The notes below the pieces were generated by a model. The model saw only the letters and a program-made list of their open reading frames with translations. It was not told where the DNA came from and searched no databases. From the IMG/VR virus record IMGVR_UViG_3300046737_000006, positions 1-50,570 of that record: a DNA stretch of 50,570 bases. One strand, written 5' to 3'. The stretch's first letter is position 1; the number at the start of each line of letters is the position of its first letter. Source of the stretch: a virus. This document shows, piece after piece, positions 30,261 through 39,643 of the stretch. The position numbers and the translations under genes are program-made.

Positions 30261-30414
30261 AGCACACCCAGGCTTCGCAGCCGTACAGAAATCAATTCAG
30301 AAAGAGGGCTACAGCAAGAAAGCCGCAGGAGCAATCTTAGCCTCCAAGACACGCAAAGCTTCTGCATCAGCCAAACGCAAGAACCCCAACTTAAAGAAAG
30401 TTAAAGGCTACTAA
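30253..30414 (+). CDS. Small basic conserved-type phage protein (53 aa)
   Basis: Begins MSKAHPGFAAVQKSIQKEGY and continues SKKAAGAILASKTRKASASA with a Lys-rich end. This 'K-K-A-A-G-A-I-L-A' pattern recurs in short proteins of many phages near packaging genes; role unknown, probably nucleic-acid or capsid binding. GAGGAAGC precedes the ATG. Confidence 0.65.
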   Translation: MSKAHPGFAAVQKSIQKEGYSKKAAGAILASKTRKASASAKRKNPNLKKVKGY

Positions 30415-30692
30415 TGTTCCACTCACAAGCTTCCAACGCATTCAAGAATATCAACTCTGCCACTACGACTACAGTTAAAGTTGGAGCTGGTATTCTCCAT
30501 TCTATTACAATCAATACTCCAGTGGCCGGTGCCATCACTCTATTCGATAACACTGCTGCTTCTGGTACCGTCATCGGCCTAATCACTACAACTGCTGCGT
30601 CTCAAGGCACAATGTTGTACGACGTAGAGTTTAGAACTGGCTTAACCATTCTAACTGCCACAGCTAACGACATCACTGTCTGTTTCGCTTAG
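30414..30692 (+). CDS. Small beta-rich virion-type protein (92 aa)
   Basis: Begins MFHSQASNAFKNINSATTTT and has repeated Thr/Gly/Ala strands (VKVGAGILHSITINTPVAG, then DNTAASGTVIG). This pattern is common in phage head- or tail-associated decoration proteins. The start overlaps the previous stop. Confidence 0.6.
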   Translation: MFHSQASNAFKNINSATTTTVKVGAGILHSITINTPVAGAITLFDNTAASGTVIGLITTTAASQGTMLYDVEFRTGLTILTATANDITVCFA

Positions 30693-30696
30693 TGGT

Positions 30697-31080
30697 ATGG
30701 AATACATTCCCGCAACAGCGTTAGCTTTAACTTTTGTGGGAGCCGTCTGGGGGCACGCACTCTGGTTGTCTAATCGATTCCACTCAATCTACAAAGCTAT
30801 CGATCTTAAGTTCGATAAGCTTCTGGAATCCATTACAGATAAACTAGAATACCATGAACGTCACGATGACCAACGCTTCGGTCACATCAGTGATTCGATC
30901 TGGGAAATGAGACTACAACAAGCCATACAGAACGGTGCAATACTTGCCAAAGAAAAACAAATCAACGCTAACGAACGAGCGGGAAGAGAAACGATTAGCA
31001 GCGGAAGCGAGTCTAGAACGATTTATCGAACTAGTCCATCCACGTCGAGTATTGGGCAACATCCACAGGAACATCATTAA
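30697..31080 (+). CDS. Membrane-anchored coiled-coil protein (127 aa)
   Basis: N-terminal membrane span (ATALALTFVGAVWGHALWL) then a charged helix (KAIDLKFDKLLESITDKLEY). The last third is Ser/Arg/Thr-rich and overlaps the terminase gene by 146 bases, so that tail may only be a by-product of the overlap. Lysis- or packaging-related small protein; no clear family. No small terminase subunit was otherwise recognised here. Confidence 0.5.
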   Translation: MEYIPATALALTFVGAVWGHALWLSNRFHSIYKAIDLKFDKLLESITDKLEYHERHDDQRFGHISDSIWEMRLQQAIQNGAILAKEKQINANERAGRETISSGSESRTIYRTSPSTSSIGQHPQEHH

Positions 31081-32536
31081 TTGGTGGACACGTCCGGACG
31101 CGAAATCCCATCAGGTCTTATTGATCCCCAGGGATCATATGAAGTCTGCCCTCATTGCTTACAGAGTCGCATGGGAGCTTACCAAGGACCCAACATTACG
31201 TATTCTGTTCATTTCCTCGACCAGCAACTTGGCGACCAAACAGCTCAAGTTCATTAAGGATATTCTGACGTGCGACAATTACCGTCTTCATTGGCCGGAA
31301 ATGGTCAACAAAGAGGAAGCTCAACGAGAGAAGTGGACAGAGCGTGAAATCTCCGTCGATGATCCCAGACGAGCCGCAGAATCCGTACGCGACCCCTCTA
31401 TCTTTACTGCTGGCCTCACTACCAATATTGTTGGTCTGCATTGCGATATTTGTGTGTTGGATGATGTAGTAGTATCAGGAAATGCTTATACTCAAGATGG
31501 ACGAGAAAAGACTAAAGAACAATACGGCCTCCTCTCCTCGGTTGAGACAGTGGGAGCCCGTGAATGGGTCGTCGGTACTAGATACCATCCGGACGACCTC
31601 TACGCCTCGCTCCTTGAACTCACCTTGGACACCTACAACGACGAGGGCCATGTAACTGACTCTATTTCCCTATTCGAGCGCAACTCAGACTTTGGCATAC
31701 CAGAGACTGTTGAGTCAATCGGGGATGGAAGCGGTCAGTTTCTTTGGCCTAAACAACAACGATTCGATGGTAAGTGGTTCGGCTTCGACCGAGAAGCCCT
31801 GGACAAGAAGCGATCTGCCTATCTAAATAAGACGCACTTTCGTGCGCAATATTACAATGATCCACACGATGTGGGCGCTTCTGTCTTCAAAAGAGACCTA
31901 TTCCAATATTATGAAACCGGCTGGCTTGTCTGTAGAGACGGTCGCTGGTTCTTCAAAGAAGACAAACTCAACGTCTTTGCTGCAGTGGACTTTGCCTTCA
32001 CCGTCAACAAGAAGTCTGACTATACAGCTATAGTCGTACTCGGTGTAGACGGAAGGGGTAACTACTACGTTCTGGAGATCGATCGTTTCAAGACCAAGTC
32101 CCCTTCGGAGCAGATAAAAAGGATTCTCGCTCTGCATCAGAAATGGGGTTTCCGAAAGATTCGAGCCGAAGTTGTAGCTGCTCAAGAGTCGATTGTGACA
32201 GACCTAAAAGAATCCTATATTCGTCCTCTCGGATTGGCTTTATCCGTTGAAGACTACAGACCTGGTCGATGGTCTGGTAGCAAAGAAGAACGAATAATGG
32301 CCGTCCTAGAACCGAAGTACGCGAACAAACAAATTTGGCATTACCCCACAGGCAACTGTCAAATACTCGAAGAAGAGCTTTTATACGCGAATCCAGCGCA
32401 CGACGACGTAAAAGATGCATTAGCTTCTGTAGTAGATTTTGCTTCATCATTAGGTCCTACAATTAATTTGTTTTCATTCAAAAAAGATATTAACCAAGTG
32501 TACAATTACCATTCTAAGTTTGGCGGTGTGATGTGA
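30935..32536 (+). CDS. Large terminase subunit (DNA packaging ATPase-nuclease)
   Basis: 533 aa. ATPase: unusual Walker A-like RDHMKS (66-71) in the position of the P-loop, Walker B region HCDICVLDDVV. RNase H-type nuclease: AAVDFAFTVNKKSDYTAIVV with the first catalytic Asp, and later NPAHDDVKDA. It pumps DNA through the portal encoded just downstream. The first codon I can find is GTG at 30935, inside the preceding ORF and without a good ribosome site, so the start is uncertain; residues from about 28 on (ERFIELVHPRRVLGNIH) look like the conserved N-terminus. Confidence 0.92.
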   Translation: MQYLPKKNKSTLTNEREEKRLAAEASLERFIELVHPRRVLGNIHRNIINWWTRPDAKSHQVLLIPRDHMKSALIAYRVAWELTKDPTLRILFISSTSNLATKQLKFIKDILTCDNYRLHWPEMVNKEEAQREKWTEREISVDDPRRAAESVRDPSIFTAGLTTNIVGLHCDICVLDDVVVSGNAYTQDGREKTKEQYGLLSSVETVGAREWVVGTRYHPDDLYASLLELTLDTYNDEGHVTDSISLFERNSDFGIPETVESIGDGSGQFLWPKQQRFDGKWFGFDREALDKKRSAYLNKTHFRAQYYNDPHDVGASVFKRDLFQYYETGWLVCRDGRWFFKEDKLNVFAAVDFAFTVNKKSDYTAIVVLGVDGRGNYYVLEIDRFKTKSPSEQIKRILALHQKWGFRKIRAEVVAAQESIVTDLKESYIRPLGLALSVEDYRPGRWSGSKEERIMAVLEPKYANKQIWHYPTGNCQILEEELLYANPAHDDVKDALASVVDFASSLGPTINLFSFKKDINQVYNYHSKFGGVM

Positions 32537-32602
32537 GTTACTGGCATATAGAGAAATCTGGTACCAATACATTTTTTACAAAAGGACGCCGAGTAAACTT
32601 CA

Positions 32603-34426
32603 ATGACCGGTAAAGTCTTAGAACTCTGCGACATTGTCCGTGAGGATCGTTTAGCCTGTCTGATCTCAGACGACTACATCCAGAAGGATTTGTTACGCAG
32701 ACAGTGGAAGTTGGATAAAGAAGAAATCCGACGTTACGTATACGCCACTGATACTACTCAAACTACTAACTCCCAGCTTCCGTGGAAGAATAAGACCACA
32801 ATACCGAAGCTGTGTCAAATCAGAGATAACCTATACGCTAACTATGTAGCTACCTTATTCCCGCAGCGTAAGTCTGTGATCTGGGAAGCGAATGAGTTAG
32901 ATGCAGCTAGCGTAGCTAAGCGCGATGCAATCACCAACTATATGAGTTGGGTGATGACGCAGGACGCCTTCAAACACGAGATTGATAAGATCATCCTCGA
33001 CTATATCGACTTCGGCAACTGCTTTGCCACCGTCGAATGGGTCGATGAGCGTGTTCAACGCGACGACAATACTACTACTCAGGCCGGTTATGTGGGGCCT
33101 TCTATACGAAGGATCAATCCACTAAACCTGGTCATGAATCCTACCGCAGAACAGTTTTCCAAGACACCTAAGATCATCAAGTCCTTAGTCTCCCTGGGCG
33201 AGATTAAGAAGAAGCTTGAGTCTATGTCTACTGATGAGAACTACGAAGAGTACAAGGAACTCTACAAGTACCTCAAAGACCTTCGAGAGAACGCACGTCA
33301 GTTCGACGGCGATTGGAAGGAGATGGATAGCCTCTATCAAATGGATGGCTTCACCTCGTTCCGTGAGTATCTCAAGAGTGGAAACGTGGAAGTCCTAACC
33401 TTCTATGGTGATATTTATGATGATGAGAATGACGTATTACTTGAAAATCATGTAATAACGGTCGTAGATAGGCACAAGCTAATCGGGAAAAAGCCAAATC
33501 CGTCATTCTTTGGATACCCTCCCATCTTTCATTCTCCTTGGAGGAAGAAGCCCGACAATCTTTGGGGCATGGGTCCTTTAGACAATCTGATCGGCATGCA
33601 GTATCGCATGGATCACATTGAGAACATGAAGGCGGACATCTTTGATCTTGTGACATACCCTGTCCAGAAGATTAAAGGAATGGTTGAAGATTTCACCTGG
33701 CAACCTGGCGAAAAGATATTCGTCTCGGAAGAAGGTGATGTGGAACTAGTCACGCCTCAGACCAATGTTCTCCAAGCTAATATGGAGATACAGAATCTAG
33801 AGCGCTTGATGGAGGAGATGGCAGGTGCACCCAGAGAAGCGATGGGGTTCAGAACTCCAGGCGAAAAAACAAAGTACGAAGTACAACAGCTCGAAAACGC
33901 CGCCTCGCGAGTCTTCCAAAATAAGATCAAACAATTCGAGGAGCAGATAATCGAGCCATTGCTCAATGCAATGCTCGAACTAGCTAGAAGGAACCTAACA
34001 GGTGCGACCGTCATTAAAGTATTTGACAATGACTTCAACGCTGCTGCATTCCAATCACTCACAGTTGAGGACATTACCGGGATTGGTCGCATTAAACCAG
34101 TGGCGGCTAGACACTTTGCTGAACAAGCCGAGCTTGTCCAAAACCTCACCAACTTAACCAACTCTCAACTCTGGCCTACCGTACAGCCGCATTTCAGTGG
34201 CAAGAAGCTGGCTAAGATCATTGAGCATATCTTTAATCTAGATCAATACGAAGTCTTCATTCCTTACATCGCCCTAGCCGAACAGGCTGAAGCGCAGAAG
34301 TTCCAGACAGCTCTACAAGAGCAGGTTCAGGGCCATGCCATGACGGCGACTGGGATGAACGGAGACTACGATATGTCTAGCGGCCCTCAGGCGGGTCAAA
34401 CTCAAACGCCTTTTGGAGGGCAATAA
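32603..34426 (+). CDS. Portal protein (head-tail connector)
   Basis: 607 aa, right size and place for the dodecameric podoviral portal between terminase and scaffold. It contains the usual mid-region with WGMGPLDNLIGMQYRMDHIE and the helical wing/stem, and a Gln/Gly-rich C-terminal tail (SSGPQAGQTQTPFGGQ). AAAGGA precedes the ATG at a long distance. The 66-base gap to terminase has no clear gene. Confidence 0.88.
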   Translation: MTGKVLELCDIVREDRLACLISDDYIQKDLLRRQWKLDKEEIRRYVYATDTTQTTNSQLPWKNKTTIPKLCQIRDNLYANYVATLFPQRKSVIWEANELDAASVAKRDAITNYMSWVMTQDAFKHEIDKIILDYIDFGNCFATVEWVDERVQRDDNTTTQAGYVGPSIRRINPLNLVMNPTAEQFSKTPKIIKSLVSLGEIKKKLESMSTDENYEEYKELYKYLKDLRENARQFDGDWKEMDSLYQMDGFTSFREYLKSGNVEVLTFYGDIYDDENDVLLENHVITVVDRHKLIGKKPNPSFFGYPPIFHSPWRKKPDNLWGMGPLDNLIGMQYRMDHIENMKADIFDLVTYPVQKIKGMVEDFTWQPGEKIFVSEEGDVELVTPQTNVLQANMEIQNLERLMEEMAGAPREAMGFRTPGEKTKYEVQQLENAASRVFQNKIKQFEEQIIEPLLNAMLELARRNLTGATVIKVFDNDFNAAAFQSLTVEDITGIGRIKPVAARHFAEQAELVQNLTNLTNSQLWPTVQPHFSGKKLAKIIEHIFNLDQYEVFIPYIALAEQAEAQKFQTALQEQVQGHAMTATGMNGDYDMSSGPQAGQTQTPFGGQ

Positions 34427-34696
34427 ATGTGGACTAAGTGGACCTCACACTTACCCGAAACAGATAGAGACACCTTCAGGAATTCAATCAGAGGATCGAA
34501 GCAAGTGCTCGACCGCGCGATAGAAATCCTACAAGAACGATACAACGGTCTGGAGAGTAACGAACTAGACCCCAAGATATTCGGGTCACCCGCTTGGCCT
34601 TATCTACAGGCGGCCATCGTAGGCCGTAAGGCGGAAATCCGAGACACAATTAAATTACTTACTCTGACCGGAGAAGACAATGGATTTACTAACTAA
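34427..34696 (+). CDS. Small protein between portal and scaffold (89 aa)
   Basis: Starts 1 base after the portal stop and overlaps the scaffold gene. Helical and charged (RDTFRNSIRGSKQVLDRAIE, then EIRDTIKLLTLTGED). No family recognised; a head-assembly role is likely from position. Confidence 0.65.
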   Translation: MWTKWTSHLPETDRDTFRNSIRGSKQVLDRAIEILQERYNGLESNELDPKIFGSPAWPYLQAAIVGRKAEIRDTIKLLTLTGEDNGFTN

Positions 34697-35444
34697 CGAA
34701 CATAACAATAACTTAGACCCAGTTATTGACGAAAACAAAGATTACCTCTCTGAATTAGTAGGGGACGACAAGAAGTTTAAAACTCCTGCCGAACTCGCTA
34801 AAGGTAAATGGCATGCTGACCAAACCATAGAATTAATGAAGAAGCGTATGGACGACCTCCGTAGCGACTACATGAAGGAGAGAGAGCAAAACTTAGCGCG
34901 GGAACAAATAGAGTCCGTTCTGACCAGATTTAAAGAGACTCCGCTGTCAAGTAACGTAGCACCCCAAGTGAACGAAGCTGAAAATAGACCCACGTACGAT
35001 CCTAATCAAATCAAGACTTTAGTGTCTGAAACCTATTCCCAAGAAAAGGAACGGGACCGTCAGGCAGCTAATGCTAGATTAGTTCAGGAAAAAGCAATTG
35101 AACGTTTTGGTAATTCTTACCAGGACGCTCTTTCCCGTCAAGCTGCAGAACTAGGACTTTCTCCACAGGAAGTCAATACGATGGCGAAGAATAACCCGAA
35201 GGTCTTTATTAAGACTTTCAGCTTAGACCAGCCTGTTCGTAAGGACAACTTCGAAGCTCCTATGCGTAATACCCAATCCTTCGCGCCGACAGGCGGACCC
35301 GATAGGTCATGGGCATATTACCAGAAGCTCAAAGTAGAGAAGCCCAAAGAATACTACAGCCCTAAAATTCAAAATCAGATGTTGGCTGACTATGACCGTC
35401 TCGGATCGAAATTCGAAGACGGCGACTTCAGTCAATACAATTAA
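34680..35444 (+). CDS. Scaffolding protein
   Basis: 254 aa, highly charged, helical, with a central coiled coil (ELMKKRMDDLRSDYMKEREQ) and a C-terminal region with KPKEYYSPKIQNQM. Directly before the major capsid gene, the usual place of the scaffold that guides procapsid assembly and leaves before packaging is complete. No protease motif seen. Confidence 0.75.
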   Translation: MDLLTNEHNNNLDPVIDENKDYLSELVGDDKKFKTPAELAKGKWHADQTIELMKKRMDDLRSDYMKEREQNLAREQIESVLTRFKETPLSSNVAPQVNEAENRPTYDPNQIKTLVSETYSQEKERDRQAANARLVQEKAIERFGNSYQDALSRQAAELGLSPQEVNTMAKNNPKVFIKTFSLDQPVRKDNFEAPMRNTQSFAPTGGPDRSWAYYQKLKVEKPKEYYSPKIQNQMLADYDRLGSKFEDGDFSQYN

Positions 35445-35461
35445 GTGGAGTCTAACATATC

Positions 35462-36451
35462 ATGGCTAGTGGTTTCACGACCCTAAATGATACTGATCTC
35501 CGTAGGCTTAATCTGTGGAATGCACAGATCAAGATGCTCCTACTGGATGATCTTATGGCCATGCGCTTCGTTAAGAACATCACTGACTTCTCTGATGGCG
35601 TAACCTTGAACATCCCGTCACTGGGTGAGGCAGAAACTGCCGACTTCAGTGAAGGCTTGGCAGTCAAGTATAACCGAATGGACACTGGTAACTTCACGTT
35701 TACCTTTGACCAATACAAATATTCGGCCAATACGATGTCTGCAAAGTTCAAGCGAGACAGCTTCTACAGCCAGGAAGTGCTTAACGCATTCCTGCCTCGG
35801 CAGCATCGCGCCCTCATGGAAGCCATTGAAACACGTATTTTCGATCGCTTCAATGCTGGCCAAACAGCATCTAACGCTAACACGATCAACACAGCGGATC
35901 ACCGCTGGATCGGGTCGGCGGTCTCTGGCACCAATCGTGCAATGGGCTTAAACGATTTCGCGAAAGCCCGCTTCGCACTGATGAAGGCAAACGTTCCGTT
36001 AACGAACATTTGCGCTGTGGTTGATCCCACAGTTGCTTATACTATCGCAACCCAGGCTAACGTAATGAACTTGCTCACTGAGGCTCCTCAGTGGGACGAG
36101 ATTGTTAACGGTGGACTTGAGTCCGGCAACGTAGTCGGCTCGATGAAGTTCGTCTTTAACATCTTCGGATTTGACGTCTATGTTTCCAACTATCTTCCGA
36201 CAGTTGGCGCAGAGACTATCAATTCGGTTTCTTCGGCAGCAGGTGCAGTCGCGAACTATATGTTCTCGGCTACGGCAGGTGACACTATGCCCATTATCGG
36301 TGGCTTTAGGCAACAGCCTACTGTCTACCAGGAGTTCAACAAAGACCTCCAACAGTGGGAATTCGTGACGTTCGCAGAGTATGGCTTCAAAGCCTACCGT
36401 CCTGAGAACATCATCACGGTCATCACCGACACCACTGGCGTAGTGGTCTAA
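35462..36451 (+). CDS. Major capsid protein
   Basis: 329 aa. N-terminal MASGFTTLNDTDLRRLNLWN, an E-loop-like region and ALMEAIETRIFDRFNAGQT helix, then VPLTNICAVVDPTVAYTIAT and the VYVSNYLPT strand, consistent with an HK97-fold capsid of the T7-like type. GTGGAG lies about 12 bases before the ATG. Flanked by scaffold and head-associated genes. GC-richer, optimised-looking codon use fits high expression. Confidence 0.85.
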   Translation: MASGFTTLNDTDLRRLNLWNAQIKMLLLDDLMAMRFVKNITDFSDGVTLNIPSLGEAETADFSEGLAVKYNRMDTGNFTFTFDQYKYSANTMSAKFKRDSFYSQEVLNAFLPRQHRALMEAIETRIFDRFNAGQTASNANTINTADHRWIGSAVSGTNRAMGLNDFAKARFALMKANVPLTNICAVVDPTVAYTIATQANVMNLLTEAPQWDEIVNGGLESGNVVGSMKFVFNIFGFDVYVSNYLPTVGAETINSVSSAAGAVANYMFSATAGDTMPIIGGFRQQPTVYQEFNKDLQQWEFVTFAEYGFKAYRPENIITVITDTTGVVV

Positions 36452-36464
36452 TAGGAGAATTATC

Positions 36465-37022
36465 ATGGGTTTAGGTACAAACTTTTTCGATGGTGATTCA
36501 CTCCTGCGTAAGTACGGTACAACCAAGGCGATTCCAAATCGCGGTGGCGAGTACAAGACTTACGGCGAACTCCGCGTTCTTGAATACAAGATCGTATGGG
36601 GAACAGCGTCAGCTTTCGGAACGACTACGGTCGGCACGGTAGCTTCGACGGATGTGATCCAGTCAGATCAGATTCAGTTCCCTCGCGGCGTGTTCGTTGA
36701 AGAGGTCACACTGGAAGTCGCCGAAGTGTTTAATACTCTCACGAGTATTAGCGTCGGCATGGTGCAGTCGAACGACCGCAGCACTCTGATCGGCGCCTCT
36801 GGCGGCGGTTTCATTGCAGCGGAAGTCTTAGCTACATTAACCCCTGTTGGTCAGCGCGTCACCTATATCGGTGGCACGTCTAAGGCAGGTACGTTAATCG
36901 GCACGATTGCCATTTCGGCAGCGTCAACCTTCTCAGGTTACATCACTGCACGATTTGTGGGCACTCAGGGCACTACTGGAGTCGGCATCGTCCGAATCAA
37001 GTATCGCGCTAACAGTCCCTAA
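36465..37022 (+). CDS. Head- or capsid-associated protein (185 aa)
   Basis: Starts after AGGAGAATTATC. Beta-rich protein with many Thr/Gly strands (GTVASTDVIQSDQIQFPRGV, VFVEEVTLEVAEVFNTLTSI). Between capsid and tail-fibre genes, it is likely a decoration or head-completion protein. No specific family recognised. Confidence 0.65.
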   Translation: MGLGTNFFDGDSLLRKYGTTKAIPNRGGEYKTYGELRVLEYKIVWGTASAFGTTTVGTVASTDVIQSDQIQFPRGVFVEEVTLEVAEVFNTLTSISVGMVQSNDRSTLIGASGGGFIAAEVLATLTPVGQRVTYIGGTSKAGTLIGTIAISAASTFSGYITARFVGTQGTTGVGIVRIKYRANSP

Positions 37023-37030
37023 TTAGTGGC

Positions 37031-37046
37031 GGGGGCTTCGGCCCCC
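37031..37046 (+). terminator. UUCG hairpin after capsid genes
   Basis: GGGGGC-TTCG-GCCCCC, a very stable hairpin followed by TTCACTT, not a real T-tract. It may be a weak terminator or an mRNA-stabilising end that raises capsid gene expression relative to downstream genes. Confidence 0.55.
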
Positions 37047-37070
37047 TTCACTTAAGGAGAAATAAAATAA

Positions 37071-37481
37071 ATGGCTGCTCAAGGTCTAGCTGATTTGGCT
37101 GGAAATGACGTTGCAGTTCGTAGCATTCAACTAGGTGCACAGCTCCCTGCTCGGTTCCCGGCGACTCCGTCGGCGGTGACTCAGGCGACCAACCGTGCAA
37201 CTGGTGTTACGCTCAACGCTTTAACTGGTCAAATCACAACTAACAACGCATCTCTAGCTGCGGGCGCTCAGGCCACTTTTACGGTAACCAACAGCTTTGT
37301 CTCTGCAAATGACATTGTTCTGATTACCATTAAGAGTGGGACTAACAGCACAGGTACAGACGTTTTCGTCTCTGCCGTTGCTGCAGGCTCCTTCAGCATT
37401 ACTGTAGATAACAACACCACTGCTACCGCAGAAACTGGTGCGATTATCATCACATTCGCAGTGGTTAAAGTCCAAGGCTAA
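37071..37481 (+). CDS. Small Ig-like/beta-sandwich virion protein (136 aa)
   Basis: AAGGAG precedes the ATG. Begins MAAQGLADLAGNDVAVRSIQ; the rest is Thr/Ala/Val-rich with alternate strands (TFTVTNSFVSANDIVLITIK, SGTNSTGTDVFVSAVAAGSF). Such proteins decorate heads or fibre bases. The stop overlaps the next ATG. Confidence 0.6.
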   Translation: MAAQGLADLAGNDVAVRSIQLGAQLPARFPATPSAVTQATNRATGVTLNALTGQITTNNASLAAGAQATFTVTNSFVSANDIVLITIKSGTNSTGTDVFVSAVAAGSFSITVDNNTTATAETGAIIITFAVVKVQG

Positions 37482-38437
37482 TGACTAAACTTGTTCAGAA
37501 CGACATCGCGTCGTTAACAAATGAACAGTCCGCTCTGGCGGCACTGAACTCGAACTATGCCTCGTTAGAGGCATTCTCTGACTCAGTGCTGTCGAGGGAC
37601 GGTGTTACGCCAAATGAAATGTTGGCAGATTTGGATATGAATGGGAACCAAATTCTCAATTTATCCGCTCCTGCATCCGGTACTGAGCCTGTTCGTTTAC
37701 AGGATTTAAATACGATTATTGGGGGTGGAACAATTATTGCAGGGATTGGAAAGCCTTCTCCAGCTACTAGCGCGGATAATGCGGTAGTTAGGTGGGATGG
37801 AACCAACGCTGCAAGCGTTCAGAATTCAGGGGTTATTATTGATGATTCAAATAACATCTCTGGTTTAAATAACATTACTGGCGCAGGATATGTAGAAGTT
37901 CCAGAAATATCTGCGCCTTCTTCGCCTGCAGCAGACAAAGCTAGAATTTATGCCAAAGATGTTTCCGGTACAACTGGCGTCTTTATGAAAGATAGTGCGG
38001 GAACTGAAACAAAGTTGAATCAAGCTACCTTTTGGCTTAGGGATGGAACTGGGAAAGCAGTTGTTACTAATCTGTTAAATCAAACTAATTCTGCAGATAG
38101 TAATGGAACATTGAATGTTGACAGCATAACGCCCGGTACTGTGCCTGCAAATGCACAAGCTTTAATACTTACTATTGAAGTTGGTTATTCTACAGCACCC
38201 GCTGGAACACAAATCTGTCAAATAAGAGTTATGCCTTCTGGTTATAATCTAGGTGCTGTTTTAGATAGGGCTAAATTACAGCAAGTATTCCCAACTGGAA
38301 ATATAGACGTAACTGCTATGCATGTCTTAATGCCTATTGCTCCTGGTAAACGAGATTTCTTTTGGGCAAGACAATCGACGGATAATGCAGTAGCAAACAA
38401 AATGTCTATTATAGATTTATGGGGTTATGTAATTTAA
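37481..38437 (+). CDS. Tail-fibre protein A (318 aa)
   Basis: N-terminal module LSRDGVTPNEMLADLDMNGN and PVRLQDL, shared with the next gene, matches the virion-attachment segment of podoviral fibres. Then a fibre segment with NAVVRWDG and NSGVIIDDSNNISG repeats and a C-terminal beta domain ending DLWGYVI that should be the receptor-binding or trimer end. From about 37.6 kb DNA is AT-richer than the neighbouring head genes, typical of swapped host-range modules. Confidence 0.75.
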   Translation: MTKLVQNDIASLTNEQSALAALNSNYASLEAFSDSVLSRDGVTPNEMLADLDMNGNQILNLSAPASGTEPVRLQDLNTIIGGGTIIAGIGKPSPATSADNAVVRWDGTNAASVQNSGVIIDDSNNISGLNNITGAGYVEVPEISAPSSPAADKARIYAKDVSGTTGVFMKDSAGTETKLNQATFWLRDGTGKAVVTNLLNQTNSADSNGTLNVDSITPGTVPANAQALILTIEVGYSTAPAGTQICQIRVMPSGYNLGAVLDRAKLQQVFPTGNIDVTAMHVLMPIAPGKRDFFWARQSTDNAVANKMSIIDLWGYVI

Positions 38438-39547
38438 ATGACAAAAATTGATCTTCAAAATATAGCTTTTACAGATTCTACGTCTACGTTGATAAACGCT
38501 AATAGTTTTGAAATAGAAACTAAGAGTGATACTTTCTTATCTAGGGATGGTGCAACTCCTAATGAGATGCTGACTGATTTGGATATGAATTCCAATCAGA
38601 TTTTTAATCTTCCAACTCCTTCAACACCTACTGAACCATTGCGCGCACAAGATTTGGCTAGTTTTATTAGTGGTTCCTTGACTATTCCAGACTTACAAAA
38701 TATTACCGTTACAACCAAGCCTTTAGTTAATGATGGTGTTGCTTTAGGTTCAACTACTAAAAGTTGGTCCGATCTATTTTTAGCTAATGGGGCTGTTTTT
38801 AATTTTAATAATGGTAATTTAACGGTTACCCATAACAGTGGCACGCTTACATTCACTGGTTCTATTTTAGGTGGTAACACTATATCTAAAGTTATTAATC
38901 AAACTTTTACTAGTGGTGGTACGTATACTCCAACTACAGGTATGCTTTACTGTGATGTTGTTGCTTGCGGAGGTGGTGGTGGTGGTGGTGGAACACCTAA
39001 TACTTCAGCAGCACAAATCTCTGCTGGTGGTGGAGGTGGTTCAGGTGGAGTAACACGAGGAATATTTACGGCCGCACAAATTGGAGCAAGTAAAACTGTT
39101 ACCATAGGTGCTGCAGGTACTACGGGTTCTAATGCTGCAGGAGGTAATGGAGGTAATACAACTTTTGGTGCCTTGCTTACTGCGAATGGCGGCCAAGGGG
39201 GTCCAGTAGGAACTGCGACTGGTTCTTCTTTCATATTTGGTGGTGCTGTAGGAGGTACTGCGTCTGGTGGTTTTATAAATATTCAAGGACGTGGTGGTGA
39301 AGATGGTTGGGGCACAAATCCAGCAGGCCAACAGCTTGCACAAGGAGGTATTGGTGGTTACACACCATTTGGACTAGGAACTGGAGGAGCAGGAGCAATG
39401 TCTGGAACTGGGGCACAAATCGGTAATGGTGCTACAGGATTCGGAGGAGGAGGTGGAGGTTCCGCTGCAGGTCTCAGTAGTTCAGCAACATCTGGTGGTG
39501 GGGCTACCGCAGGTATTGTATTTGTAATTGAATACGTTCAAGGCTAG
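38438..39547 (+). CDS. Tail-fibre protein B with glycine-rich adhesin domain (369 aa)
   Basis: Starts 1 base after fibre A and shares its anchor (LSRDGATPNEMLTDLDMNSN, PLRAQDL), so the two arose by duplication of the N-terminal part. Residues about 160-369 are a Gly-rich domain (YTPTTGMLYCDVVACGGGGG, then many GG and GGNGG), like the polyglycine-II adhesin domains of phage tips. Fibre A and B probably form alternative or stacked receptor-binding parts. AT-rich codon use. No chaperone gene was recognised. Confidence 0.78.
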   Translation: MTKIDLQNIAFTDSTSTLINANSFEIETKSDTFLSRDGATPNEMLTDLDMNSNQIFNLPTPSTPTEPLRAQDLASFISGSLTIPDLQNITVTTKPLVNDGVALGSTTKSWSDLFLANGAVFNFNNGNLTVTHNSGTLTFTGSILGGNTISKVINQTFTSGGTYTPTTGMLYCDVVACGGGGGGGGTPNTSAAQISAGGGGGSGGVTRGIFTAAQIGASKTVTIGAAGTTGSNAAGGNGGNTTFGALLTANGGQGGPVGTATGSSFIFGGAVGGTASGGFINIQGRGGEDGWGTNPAGQQLAQGGIGGYTPFGLGTGGAGAMSGTGAQIGNGATGFGGGGGGSAAGLSSSATSGGGATAGIVFVIEYVQG

Positions 39548-39568
39548 TAATAATGAAACGAAAGATTA

Positions 39569-39643
39569 ATGACTAAACAACAAACTATAGAGAAACAATT
39601 AGGGATGACAATTACCGAATTAAAGGTTTTATTAAATGGCTAA
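39569..39643 (+). CDS. Micro-ORF (24 aa), tentative
   Basis: Reads MTKQQTIEKQLGMTITELKV and ends LLNG; its stop overlaps the start of the next gene (ATGGCTAA). It may be a remnant of a fibre gene N-terminus or a coupling leader. The 88-base gap 39548-39635 holds nothing else. Confidence 0.3.
   Translation: MTKQQTIEKQLGMTITELKVLLNG

Noticed and set aside
32533-32613. GTG-started micro-ORF of 26 aa between terminase and portal
   Set aside because: No ribosome site and no recognisable sequence features; overlap with neighbours alone is not enough.
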